NCBI GenBank assembly: GCA_028710895.1
Contig: JAQTTH010000005.1
Span: 62,001-126,000 of the forward strand
Source: Paludibacter sp.
GTDB taxonomy: Bacteria > Bacteroidota > Bacteroidia > Bacteroidales > Paludibacteraceae
Direction of reading: 5' to 3'
DNA: 64,000 bases
Each line of letters begins with the position of its first letter. Position 1 is the first letter of the stretch. The translations under genes were made by a program, and so were the position numbers. This document shows, in pieces, positions 26,829 to 35,545 of this stretch. The notes under the pieces are model-generated. The model saw only the letters and a list, made by a program, of their open reading frames with translations, ran no database searches and had not been told where the DNA came from.

Positions 26829-29800
26829 TTAGAAAGTAAGATTAAATCTCAAATTAATCCTTTTTAACGTGGGATAAAGGGCTGATTGTGACCAGATATC
26901 AATTGATTCTTCTCTATCGTCGGGTAATTTCGACCACAAAATTAAGTTGTTCCCTGACATTGTAATTTTTAATGTACTTATACCTAACTCTTTAAGTCTT
27001 TTACCACTCAAAGAATAACTCAATTCAATATTCTTCAGTCTCAAATAAGATGCATCAATCAAAATTCCTCTCGTTTGTAATGCTCCACCTGAAGATATTC
27101 CAGATCTTGACATTGGATATTGTGCATTCGGATTTGTCGGTGTCCAGTAATCAGTCAATACTGAGTTTACATAAGGTGATTTTGAATCTGTTGAAAAATA
27201 AATTGAATTTACATATTGTGAGGAATTAAATGAGCCTAAAAACTGAATCATACAACTCAAACCTTTGTAATCAACTCCCCAAAAAGTATTATAGACATCT
27301 TGAGGTCTATTGGGGTAACCATATGCTATACGATCATTATTATCAATCACACCATCTCCGTTATAGTCAATCATAGCAACATCTCCAGGTAGTCGCTGAG
27401 CATTCGATTCATATGCAACACTTCCATATAATTCATCCCAGCTTTTAATAATTCCGGGTTGTTCAACAAGTACTTTTGGCTGCCCAATTTGAAACCCAGC
27501 ATTCTTCTGATAATCGGGAGTTAAAGCAGGATCTGCCGCATAAACGACTAAATCCTTTGCATGTGAAAAATTTAATCGCGTCCAAACATGTATACCTGAC
27601 CATGTGTTTTGTAATTTTATATCAAATTCAAATCCCTGATTTAAGACTTTTCCTAAATTTGCGGCAACTGGAGCTGCTCCAAAATAAGCCGGTACTGAGT
27701 TTGATCTCGAATCAGCTGACATAAAAACATCAGACCTGTCATCTCTAAAAATCTCTACAGAACCAGAAAAAATACCTTTAAAAATAGAGAAATCTAATCC
27801 AAGATTTTGCTTCTGTGAAACTTCCCAATGTAAATTTGAATTTCCAACAACGGTTTGTCTATATTCTGGATACGTTGCACCAGGTCCAATTCCTGGATCG
27901 ACAAAATAACTTCCAAATGTCGCTGCACCTCCAACATGTGACCACCCAGACATATATGCCCAACGTGCTGAGGAAAAGTTATCACTTCCTACTTTACCTA
28001 TCGAATATCTAATTTTAAGTTTTTCTAGCCAATCTGTTCTTAAAAATTTCTCATTTGAAAGCATCCAACCAAATCCAATTGAAGGAAAAAATGCAAAACG
28101 ATAATTTGAAGCAAATTTTTCAGAACCATTATAGGCACCGTTTCCTTCAATAAAGTATCGCTCAGAAAATGAATATGTCAAACGTCCGACCCAATCTTCT
28201 CTATAATGTGGGAATTCGCTTCCTGAAGCGACTTGTTCACGGCTCATAAGTGCCAATGCAGTAAAATCATGTTTTCCGAATGAACGAGCATAATTAATTT
28301 GACCTTTATAATATAATCTTCTTTGCGTACTTCCCACAGAAAAAGATTCAGGGCTTATAGTTCCAGGTACTTGAAAATAATCCATATCATTTCCTCCGCT
28401 GGCTGGATTATAATTTACAACTCCAGTAGATGATACACTCTTAGCTAATAAATCAATATATGAAATGGTAGATGACGAAAATAAACCATTATCGTATGAC
28501 AATGAGGCCTGAGCTGACAATCCAGGCGTTACGAAATTAAGGTCTTGTTTCAAAGTAAAATCAGATGTGAGTCGAGTTGAATTAGTTGTAGAGAGACCCG
28601 AACCTCCGCTTAAAATTAACAGCGGATTAATATCATTAGGACTATTTATATTATACCCAAACGTTCCATCCTCATAACGAATAGGATATGCAGCAGGTGA
28701 AAGTTGATAAAAAGCAGACCAAATATGAGTCACAGCATTATCAAAATTATTTTTTGTTCTGATTGAACCTGCGAGATTTACTGAAAAGACAGTTGATTTT
28801 GTTATGTCAATATCTATGTTTGATCTAAAATTATAATGTTCAAAACCCCATTTAGGTTGATAGGGTAAACCTACATTAAGACCTGATTGAAGTAAATCAT
28901 CATCCTTCAAATATGACAAAGAAGCAAAATACTTAGCAAATGATGTACCACCCGTTATGTCAATTCCATAATGTTGGGTTATCGCAAATGGTTTAACGAC
29001 TTCTTGAGCCCAATTTACATTTGGATAGTTATATTGGTCGGTCAAGTTTTTACGATATCTGTATTTATTTAAAACTTGCTGAGGAATATACCAGCCCCAA
29101 TTATTGGGATTAGCTGGATTTTGTTTTTCAAGTATTTCATTTTGAAAATTAAACGTATCGTATGAATCCAATTTATCTGGCATCCTTGACACTGATTTGA
29201 AAGTAACATCAGACGAAAAAGAAACCATTGCTTTACCCATCTTTCCACGCTTTGTGGTTATCAAAATCACACCATCCGCACCCTTAACCCCAAATACAGC
29301 AGTTGCTGAAGCGTCTTTTAACACCGAGATAGCTTCAACTTGACTCACATCAATATCACTCATGCTCCTTTCCACTCCATCAATTAACACTAATGGAGAT
29401 GAACTATTCCATGAAGATAATCCGCGAATACGAATAGATGGATCTTCATCACCGGGCATCCCGCTAACAGTGGTTGTAACTACACCAGGTAAAAGCCCTG
29501 AAAGAGTTTGACCAACACTTGTATTTACACCTGTTCTTGTAAGATCATCACCTTTTGTTTGAGAAATGGCACCAACCACACTCTCTTTTTTCTGTTGTCC
29601 ATATCCAACAACTATAATTTCTTTCAAACCGTTATTACTTTCTTGTAAAATAATATTTTGGGAATTCAAATCAGTCAACTTAATAACTTTGGTATTATAA
29701 CTTACGTATGAAACCTTCAATTCATCACCTAGTGAACCCTCCAATTCAAACTGTCCTTTAACATCTGTAATAGTACCCTTCTCAGATCCAACAACTAAAA

Positions 29801-30230
29801 CAGAAGCTCCAATAAGCGGCTCTCCTCTTTCATCAGTTACAATTCCTGCTACAATTTTTGTTTTTTTTTGTGGAGGTGGTATTTTATTACTTCTTTTTGT
29901 TATAAATATCTGCTTTGATTCAATTCGATAGTCATTAGAACTGTTTTTGAACAACTCATCGAGCACTTTGACGATTGATTGATTTTCAACAGATATTGTC
30001 ACAAGTCTGTTTATATCAACATCCTTATCGTTATAGAAAAAAACTACATTTGCTTTCTTTTCAATTATATCTAAAACTTCCTTCAGTGGTTTCTTACTTA
30101 TTTTCAACGAAATATTTTGATCTTGTGCATTGAGAATATTGGTCAAACTTTGAGTTATCAATACCAAAACAAAAACTATTAGCTTTATAAATCGATAATT
30201 TAACATTCTTGAGCTTTTTGAGATTTTCAT
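26829..30230 (-). CDS. SusC/RagA-family transporter with STN signalling domain (pair 1)
   Basis: An 1133-residue outer-membrane importer. After the leader (to about residue 36, LNAQD) comes an STN domain, about 37-112 (KPLKEVLDIIEKKANVVFFYND). The carboxypeptidase-like domain is about 125-200 (VTDERGEPLIGASVLV). The plug includes GIRIRG-like SIRIRGLSSW, LVLIDGVERSM and VFGVKGADGVILITTKRG, and then the barrel follows. STN domains pass substrate occupancy to FecR-type anti-sigma factors in the periplasm. The only FecR in the window is about 21 kb upstream, so these are likely partners. It heads the five-gene import operon, with a 341-bp gap before it. Confidence 0.95.
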   Translation of the reverse strand: MKISKSSRMLNYRFIKLIVFVLVLITQSLTNILNAQDQNISLKISKKPLKEVLDIIEKKANVVFFYNDKDVDINRLVTISVENQSIVKVLDELFKNSSNDYRIESKQIFITKRSNKIPPPQKKTKIVAGIVTDERGEPLIGASVLVVGSEKGTITDVKGQFELEGSLGDELKVSYVSYNTKVIKLTDLNSQNIILQESNNGLKEIIVVGYGQQKKESVVGAISQTKGDDLTRTGVNTSVGQTLSGLLPGVVTTTVSGMPGDEDPSIRIRGLSSWNSSSPLVLIDGVERSMSDIDVSQVEAISVLKDASATAVFGVKGADGVILITTKRGKMGKAMVSFSSDVTFKSVSRMPDKLDSYDTFNFQNEILEKQNPANPNNWGWYIPQQVLNKYRYRKNLTDQYNYPNVNWAQEVVKPFAITQHYGIDITGGTSFAKYFASLSYLKDDDLLQSGLNVGLPYQPKWGFEHYNFRSNIDIDITKSTVFSVNLAGSIRTKNNFDNAVTHIWSAFYQLSPAAYPIRYEDGTFGYNINSPNDINPLLILSGGSGLSTTNSTRLTSDFTLKQDLNFVTPGLSAQASLSYDNGLFSSSTISYIDLLAKSVSSTGVVNYNPASGGNDMDYFQVPGTISPESFSVGSTQRRLYYKGQINYARSFGKHDFTALALMSREQVASGSEFPHYREDWVGRLTYSFSERYFIEGNGAYNGSEKFASNYRFAFFPSIGFGWMLSNEKFLRTDWLEKLKIRYSIGKVGSDNFSSARWAYMSGWSHVGGAATFGSYFVDPGIGPGATYPEYRQTVVGNSNLHWEVSQKQNLGLDFSIFKGIFSGSVEIFRDDRSDVFMSADSRSNSVPAYFGAAPVAANLGKVLNQGFEFDIKLQNTWSGIHVWTRLNFSHAKDLVVYAADPALTPDYQKNAGFQIGQPKVLVEQPGIIKSWDELYGSVAYESNAQRLPGDVAMIDYNGDGVIDNNDRIAYGYPNRPQDVYNTFWGVDYKGLSCMIQFLGSFNSSQYVNSIYFSTDSKSPYVNSVLTDYWTPTNPNAQYPMSRSGISSGGALQTRGILIDASYLRLKNIELSYSLSGKRLKELGISTLKITMSGNNLILWSKLPDDREESIDIWSQSALYPTLKRINLRFNLTF

Positions 30231-30571
30231 AAATTGATTATATGGAGTTTTTGTTTTTACTTTTTATTTCTTATTTAAGGAAATATCAGGCAAAAAGACA
30301 GTTAATATTTCTTATGCGATTTCTATTTTAATCAACAAGAACTCACTTTTAACCTATTTTTTATTTATATGTCTAAAAAAATATATAGTATATCATTTAT
30401 TTACTCCTTATCATGATGAATATCTTTAGTCAGATAGTAATATATCACAAATAAATGGAGATGAAGTATAACCGCTTTTTAAATCAGACTTATTGATGAA
30501 CCATATATTATTTCAAAGAGTATAGTCAATAAATTATATCATTTATGACTATACTCCTATTTGTCAATTCA
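30231..30571. other. AT-rich gap before the import operon
   Basis: It holds the terminator of the small secreted protein gene (30518-30556) and presumably the promoter for the STN-type SusC. I see no good TAnnTTTG box on the minus strand; the nearest is TTTATTTG at about 30447-30454 without a clear -33 box. This would fit a promoter read by the locus ECF sigma factor. Confidence 0.4.
30518..30556 (-). terminator. Terminator of the small secreted protein gene
   Basis: GAGTATAGTCA pairs with TGACTATACTC, an 11-bp perfect stem with a 17-nt AT-rich loop, about 16 bp beyond the stop codon. Confidence 0.65.
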
Positions 30572-31369
30572 TTAGTTTATCAATTTATATGTCTGGTTTT
30601 GCGTTTTAGTTTTAACCTGGACAAAATAAACACCAGCCTGACTTGGCTTAGTTATTTCAAAACTTTTTCTATCAATATTGTTTAACTTTGAAATGGTGCT
30701 TCCATTTATACTTATTATTGAAACAGATTCGATATTCTCAATTGAACTTACAATAATCGAATTTTGTTTTTCAACAATATTACATGAATTTAACCTAACT
30801 TGCTTTACTCCTGTAAAGGTGTCACCATCTGGATCATAAACATTGCCATCAATTTGTACTAATGATACTAAATAAATAAATGCTTGTGACCAACCACTTG
30901 ATGTAGTTCTTTGGCATTGAATTGAAAACTTATACTTTCCATCTTTGGCTATTGAAAAGCTTTGAGGTCCAAAATTCGCATATGCTTGATTTGTATCATC
31001 CAATCTGTATTTATACACTTCATTGCCATTAGGATCTGTGATTAAGATGCTATACGGTGATTCTGCATCCCATTGCTGTATATTAGCTCTTCCTGATAAT
31101 TGGTATGTACCTATACCTAAAGGCACAGTCTGATAAACTCGTCTTAAAACAGGAGCATCTACGTTCTCAAATTGAATTTTTTTTGATTCATCTGCTGTCA
31201 TACAGTTATCGGTCCAAACACCTTCAAAGGTCCATCCATCAGGCCACCAAACGGAAAAATTAGTTGGTTGATACGTTGGAAAATTTCCATTAACTAAACG
31301 CTCTTGAGCATTTACACTGATTGCAAATAATGCAATTAAAATTGCGAAAGGGTAAATTTTTAATTTCAT
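30572..31369 (-). CDS. Small T9SS-exported carbohydrate-binding-like protein
   Basis: About 265 residues from the ATG giving MKLKIYPFAI; a longer frame starts with TTG and spoils the leader. A signal peptide ends near SVNAQ. Residues 22-175 form one beta-sandwich-like module opening LVNGNFPTYQPTNFSVWWPDGW, which resembles a CBM4/9-type module (NGxF...W start). The last ~70 residues look like a T9SS type A sorting domain (ISINGSTISKL...AGVYFVQVKTKTQNQTYKLIN). No catalytic motif is seen. It is probably surface-attached and helps hold the glycan. It lies 111 bp after the HGSNAT-like gene. Confidence 0.6.
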   Translation of the reverse strand: MKLKIYPFAILIALFAISVNAQERLVNGNFPTYQPTNFSVWWPDGWTFEGVWTDNCMTADESKKIQFENVDAPVLRRVYQTVPLGIGTYQLSGRANIQQWDAESPYSILITDPNGNEVYKYRLDDTNQAYANFGPQSFSIAKDGKYKFSIQCQRTTSSGWSQAFIYLVSLVQIDGNVYDPDGDTFTGVKQVRLNSCNIVEKQNSIIVSSIENIESVSIISINGSTISKLNNIDRKSFEITKPSQAGVYFVQVKTKTQNQTYKLIN

Positions 31370-31480
31370 AACATTTTGATTTAAATTTGAATATAGTAAT
31401 TGATAATTCAATATGACTAATAAAGATTGCTTTTATATATTAGTACTCACTTTGGATGACATTTTTATAGAAATAAATAA

Positions 31481-32614
31481 TTACAGTTTGATATAAATTC
31501 TAAATCTGTCTAAAATAAAAGATACTAGCCAACAAATAAACATCCAAGATACTGCAAATAAAAATGCTCCAAGATATTTTCCAGTAAATAAGAAGCAGTG
31601 CAAATAAATCCAACTATACAAATTCCTATCATTAATAGGAATCAACAACATGATTGTCACACCCAGTTCACTTAACAAATAAATAAACAAAGGATTTTTT
31701 CCAGGCATTGAGAAAAACTTCACAAATTTTTCACAACCTAAAAAATTAGTAAAAAAAACTATAATAGCTAGAACTACACAATCCAAACCTACAGTTAAAA
31801 CAGAAAAAGAACTAGTCCATAATTTTTTATTGATTGGTAACATTGCGTTCCAACAATAAGAAAGGAATATCAAAATTATTCCATATATCAATAACTTAGA
31901 AAGAGCTTCATAATTATTTCCATTTCTTTTTAGAAACAATCCAACAATGTAACCTCCAACAACATTAAATAATGCTGGTATTGTACTAAGAATTCCTTCC
32001 GGTTCGAATCCCCCAACATTAAGATGACTTTCTCCTAAAATTAGTTTATCTAATTTTAATACAGCGTTTCCATAAATTGTATATTCCTCATTATTTAATC
32101 CGAAATATTGTAATATTCCCCAGTAAATGAAGAGTAACAATATAGATATTAAAACGACAATTTTGGGTTTTAAATAATATATCATGATTGCTACAATACC
32201 GTAGCATAGAGCTATTCTTTGTAACACTCCCATAATGCGTGTTTGAGAAATTGGTGATACAATAAGATGATATTGTGCATCAAATCTGAAAAACGGAAAC
32301 CAGTACATTAAATATCCAATAATGAAAATCAAAACTGTTCTTTTGAAAATCTTAAACAAAACATCTTTCTGTTGCATTTTTTCCCACTTTTCAGCGACAA
32401 AACTAAGTGAATTTCCGACAGCAAAAAGAAATGAAGGAAAAACCAAATCGGCGGGTGAAAATCCATTCCAACCAGCATGCAGTAATGGCCAATAAGTTGC
32501 ATCCCAATTCCCAGATGTATTAACAATAATCATAAAACAAATTGTAAGACCTCTAAAAACATCTAATGCTTCAAAACGATAAGTTGAATTTACTTCTATT
32601 GATTTATTTATCAT
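31481..32614 (-). CDS. HGSNAT-like membrane N-acetyltransferase (DUF5009-type)
   Basis: A 377-residue polytopic membrane protein with about ten hydrophobic segments. It aligns by eye with human heparan-alpha-glucosaminide N-acetyltransferase: RFEALDVFRGLTICFMIIVN, then LLHAGWNGFSPADLVFPSFLF with H46 at the position of the human active-site His (HASWNG), then RIMGVLQRIALCYG. HGSNAT passes acetyl from cytosolic acetyl-CoA across the membrane to a terminal glucosamine. Here the acceptor would be periplasmic. The gene starts 21 bp after the GH89 gene, whose product removes terminal alpha-GlcNAc. Other acyltransferases of this fold exist, so the substrate is inferred. Confidence 0.75.
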   Translation of the reverse strand: MINKSIEVNSTYRFEALDVFRGLTICFMIIVNTSGNWDATYWPLLHAGWNGFSPADLVFPSFLFAVGNSLSFVAEKWEKMQQKDVLFKIFKRTVLIFIIGYLMYWFPFFRFDAQYHLIVSPISQTRIMGVLQRIALCYGIVAIMIYYLKPKIVVLISILLLFIYWGILQYFGLNNEEYTIYGNAVLKLDKLILGESHLNVGGFEPEGILSTIPALFNVVGGYIVGLFLKRNGNNYEALSKLLIYGIILIFLSYCWNAMLPINKKLWTSSFSVLTVGLDCVVLAIIVFFTNFLGCEKFVKFFSMPGKNPLFIYLLSELGVTIMLLIPINDRNLYSWIYLHCFLFTGKYLGAFLFAVSWMFICWLVSFILDRFRIYIKL

Positions 32615-32635
32615 GATTCTCCTTTATTTAAAGAT

Positions 32636-34786
32636 TTATTTCAAGTTTTTATTTGCTAAATATATATTGATCTTTCTGATTAGTTCAACATAATTGCCAA
32701 CTGGTTTTGTTGAATATTTTTGTTGTTGTTTGACCCAATTTAATTCAGTAGAGAAATAATCTAATTCTTTAAATATCTTACCAGCTAATTCCATATCTAA
32801 TTCATCAAAAAACAGCTTCCAACGCTTACTGTATAAATCAACAATTAAACCAGACCACTCCTTAAAAGCATAGTCATGTAACTCTGTTTCAGGATTTGAA
32901 TCCGGCCCCCAAATCGTAATTTGCAAGCGTGCATTTTCATTATACAATTTACGTTCATAGTTAGTAACTCCAAAACACATTGCTTTTTTCAACCAAGTAC
33001 CTACCATAAATTTTCTATTTGTTGACATCAGCTGCTCTTGTAAATTCAGCAGAAAAATAAACTCGTCTTTAAATTGCTGATATTTTACAATATCTTTTTT
33101 TTCAAAATATTTCATAATTGAGTCATAGGTCATTTGACCCCTATTTGCTAAAACTTGACGACCCATATCAGTGATATCAAATTGAAAAGTTTGCGATTTA
33201 TGAAATATAGATACTGCATTTTCATATGCTTTTAAGGCGAATTCAAGCGAATTTACATCATAGTTAATTTTTCTAGACCCCCAAGAAGATGTGGATTTAA
33301 TATTCTTTGAAGGTCTTGCAGCGAATATAGATTCAGGTGACCCATCAGAGTGTTTAGAATAAACACTTTTTTTCAGTAACAATAATCCCTTAAATATTTC
33401 ATTGTTATACTTACCATATCGATACAACATATATTCATATAGCAGACTGTCTATATATATTGACTTATCCCCCCATGCGTTATTTATTGATAACTCATAT
33501 AGCAAGGGATTATTTAGGATTCCTTCAGGTGCAATACCAACACCCTTCATAAATTTTCCCTGATTAGTTTTTAGTGCTCTTCGGGGTTCATCTAAAATGT
33601 GCTGTAGCGTTCCGCTCATTCCTGATGTCTCACCAAAATTATTAATAATACACCAAATCCAAGGTGAATTGTCAAATGACTTAGTTTGCTCCCATGTATT
33701 CAAAGATTCGCCTTTAAGATTTACAATCAAAATATTTTCTTTAATTAGACCATTTAAAAGCTCTTTTTGAGGATTGACAGTCCATCCCTGTAATATCCAT
33801 GTACTATTTGGAAAGTATTTCATCATTTGCTCTTGAATATTTTTTCCAGATAGTGTTATATCTATACTATCACTTTTTCCCCCTTCATGAAATGGATCGC
33901 CACCAAAGTATTTGACATCACCGTATACACTCCTAATATTTAAATAATAAGATTTAGCTAGTTTAGAGAAAAGAGTGTCTTGTGGAGATAAAAATGCAGG
34001 ACGTTGGAATCCACACCACTTACCTTGTTCTATAATATTTGCATGCGGATATTTTTTCTTTAAAGTTGTAGGTACCATACCGTAAAAACCTTGAAGTATG
34101 GGTTCAATTCCCAATGCTCTCATTCGTTTCAATATGCGTTTTTGCAAATTCATTTGACGAACGATTGCATTATCAGTTATTGGCCCTCCATATCCTTCCA
34201 GATTTCCCATCAACCACCAAGCTGTAAATGCTGGACCTGGAATAAAATTTTTAATCTCAGTATTAGAAAATCCAAATTCGTTTAATGTTTTTTGCCAAAT
34301 AATCTCAGTTCCATTAATTGCTAACATTAGGTTTACTCCATTTAAAGCCATCCAATCAAGTTCATTCTCCCAGTCTGACCAATTATAAAAACTCATTGAA
34401 TAGTTGTAGGTACAATAATTCAATGCATATCTATATTGAAACGGAGTTTCAATTATAATTTTATGGTCAACCGCAGGTAGTTTATTCATTGAGCGAAGAT
34501 TATTCCCACAATGCGATACCATTTGAAAACAATAATGTTTAAGATAATAATTGAATCCTTGCGATGCTGCTGAGATCGAAGTTGCATTGATAAATAATTT
34601 ATTTTTTTTTGTATAGATTTCAAATCTTTCTTTGTTTTTTGTATTGATTTTGTGAATCTCAACTTTATCAACCGCCCAAGGAGCTATTCTTTCTATCAAT
34701 CCCATAACACCATCAAATTTCTGGGCTTTAACGCTGCTAATATTTATCGCAAATAAGAGACAGATTAACAATATTTTTTTTTCCAT
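32636..34786 (-). CDS. GH89 alpha-N-acetylglucosaminidase (NAGLU-like)
   Basis: About 716 residues from the ATG giving MEKKILLICL; a longer frame starts with TTG. A signal peptide ends near SVKAQ. The sequence shows the full NAGLU pattern: NYSMSFYNWSDWENELDWMA and LNGVNLMLA, GGDPFHEGG with a probable catalytic Glu near 301, and GVGIAPEGILNNP with a second Glu near 421. C-terminal helices follow. GH89 enzymes remove terminal alpha-GlcNAc from heparan sulfate or from gastric-type mucin (GlcNAc-alpha-1,4-Gal). It is probably periplasmic. It is followed 21 bp later by the HGSNAT-like gene and preceded by a GNAT gene. Confidence 0.93.
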   Translation of the reverse strand: MEKKILLICLLFAINISSVKAQKFDGVMGLIERIAPWAVDKVEIHKINTKNKERFEIYTKKNKLFINATSISAASQGFNYYLKHYCFQMVSHCGNNLRSMNKLPAVDHKIIIETPFQYRYALNYCTYNYSMSFYNWSDWENELDWMALNGVNLMLAINGTEIIWQKTLNEFGFSNTEIKNFIPGPAFTAWWLMGNLEGYGGPITDNAIVRQMNLQKRILKRMRALGIEPILQGFYGMVPTTLKKKYPHANIIEQGKWCGFQRPAFLSPQDTLFSKLAKSYYLNIRSVYGDVKYFGGDPFHEGGKSDSIDITLSGKNIQEQMMKYFPNSTWILQGWTVNPQKELLNGLIKENILIVNLKGESLNTWEQTKSFDNSPWIWCIINNFGETSGMSGTLQHILDEPRRALKTNQGKFMKGVGIAPEGILNNPLLYELSINNAWGDKSIYIDSLLYEYMLYRYGKYNNEIFKGLLLLKKSVYSKHSDGSPESIFAARPSKNIKSTSSWGSRKINYDVNSLEFALKAYENAVSIFHKSQTFQFDITDMGRQVLANRGQMTYDSIMKYFEKKDIVKYQQFKDEFIFLLNLQEQLMSTNRKFMVGTWLKKAMCFGVTNYERKLYNENARLQITIWGPDSNPETELHDYAFKEWSGLIVDLYSKRWKLFFDELDMELAGKIFKELDYFSTELNWVKQQQKYSTKPVGNYVELIRKINIYLANKNLK

Positions 34787-34833
34787 TACTACAACTTTTA
34801 ATACCGACAAATTCGAAATATATCAATTAAGTT

Positions 34834-35370
34834 TTAAATAATCCAATCTTTTTTTTGTATCAAATATTCATACTGAATTTTCGAGATATCTGAATTTTTG
34901 AAATTAATTTCACTGATTTTTACTGCGCCAATTCTTTCTATAGCTTTTTGAGAGCGAATATTATAAATCCCTATATAAAAATATATCCTATCTACATATC
35001 TAAATGCATATTCAATCATCGTTTTCTTTATTGAATAATTATAAAGACCACCCCAGTATTTCCTACTGAGAAACGTAAATCCAATTGTAATACTTAAATT
35101 GTCTGGTTGAAAATCATAGTATCTCGTAGAACCAATAATTTTATTTGTTTTATTATCAATTATTACAAATGCTGTTTTTTGAATTAATGCAGAATCAAAG
35201 AACTCTATGAAAACTTCTTTCTTATATCTTTCTTTTTCTGGATGTTGTTCCCAAATTAAAGGATCTGAAGCAATTCTATACAGATTTTCAAAATCATCTT
35301 CTACCAACAGCCTTAATTTAACCAATTTATTTGCAAGAAAATATGGTTTATTCTCAATTTCTGTAAACAT
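34834..35370 (-). CDS. GNAT acetyltransferase, RimJ/RimL type
   Basis: A 178-residue cytoplasmic GNAT protein of normal length. LVKLRLLVEDDFENLYRIASDP is the family opening. IGSTRYYDF and LSITIGFTFLSRKYWGGLYN form the acetyl-CoA pocket, and RSQKAIERIGA is the conserved final helix. Members acetylate ribosomal protein N-termini or small amines. The substrate here is unknown; a sugar amine is possible given the neighbours but not shown. It lies 47 bp before the GH89 start and downstream of a terminator, so it probably heads the GNAT-GH89-HGSNAT-like transcript. Confidence 0.8.
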   Translation of the reverse strand: MFTEIENKPYFLANKLVKLRLLVEDDFENLYRIASDPLIWEQHPEKERYKKEVFIEFFDSALIQKTAFVIIDNKTNKIIGSTRYYDFQPDNLSITIGFTFLSRKYWGGLYNYSIKKTMIEYAFRYVDRIYFYIGIYNIRSQKAIERIGAVKISEINFKNSDISKIQYEYLIQKKDWII

Positions 35371-35433
35371 CTTTAAAGCATGGTTGATATTGAATAAATA
35401 TTTACTATTGAGTATGGTATTAGACTAAAAAAA

Positions 35434-35475
35434 CATGAAGCCATCTTACCTTCAATAAGTCAAGATGACTTCATG
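35434..35475 (-). terminator. Terminator of the beta-helix/Fn3 protein gene
   Basis: CATGAAGCCATCTT pairs with AAGATGACTTCATG (one mismatch), followed on the minus strand by a TTTTTTT tract. A textbook intrinsic terminator. Confidence 0.85.
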
Positions 35476-35545
35476 CGTAATAAATTGTCACACTCAATAA
35501 CAATTGTACTAGCCAGAATATTATTTTATTTCAAAACAAGTAGTA

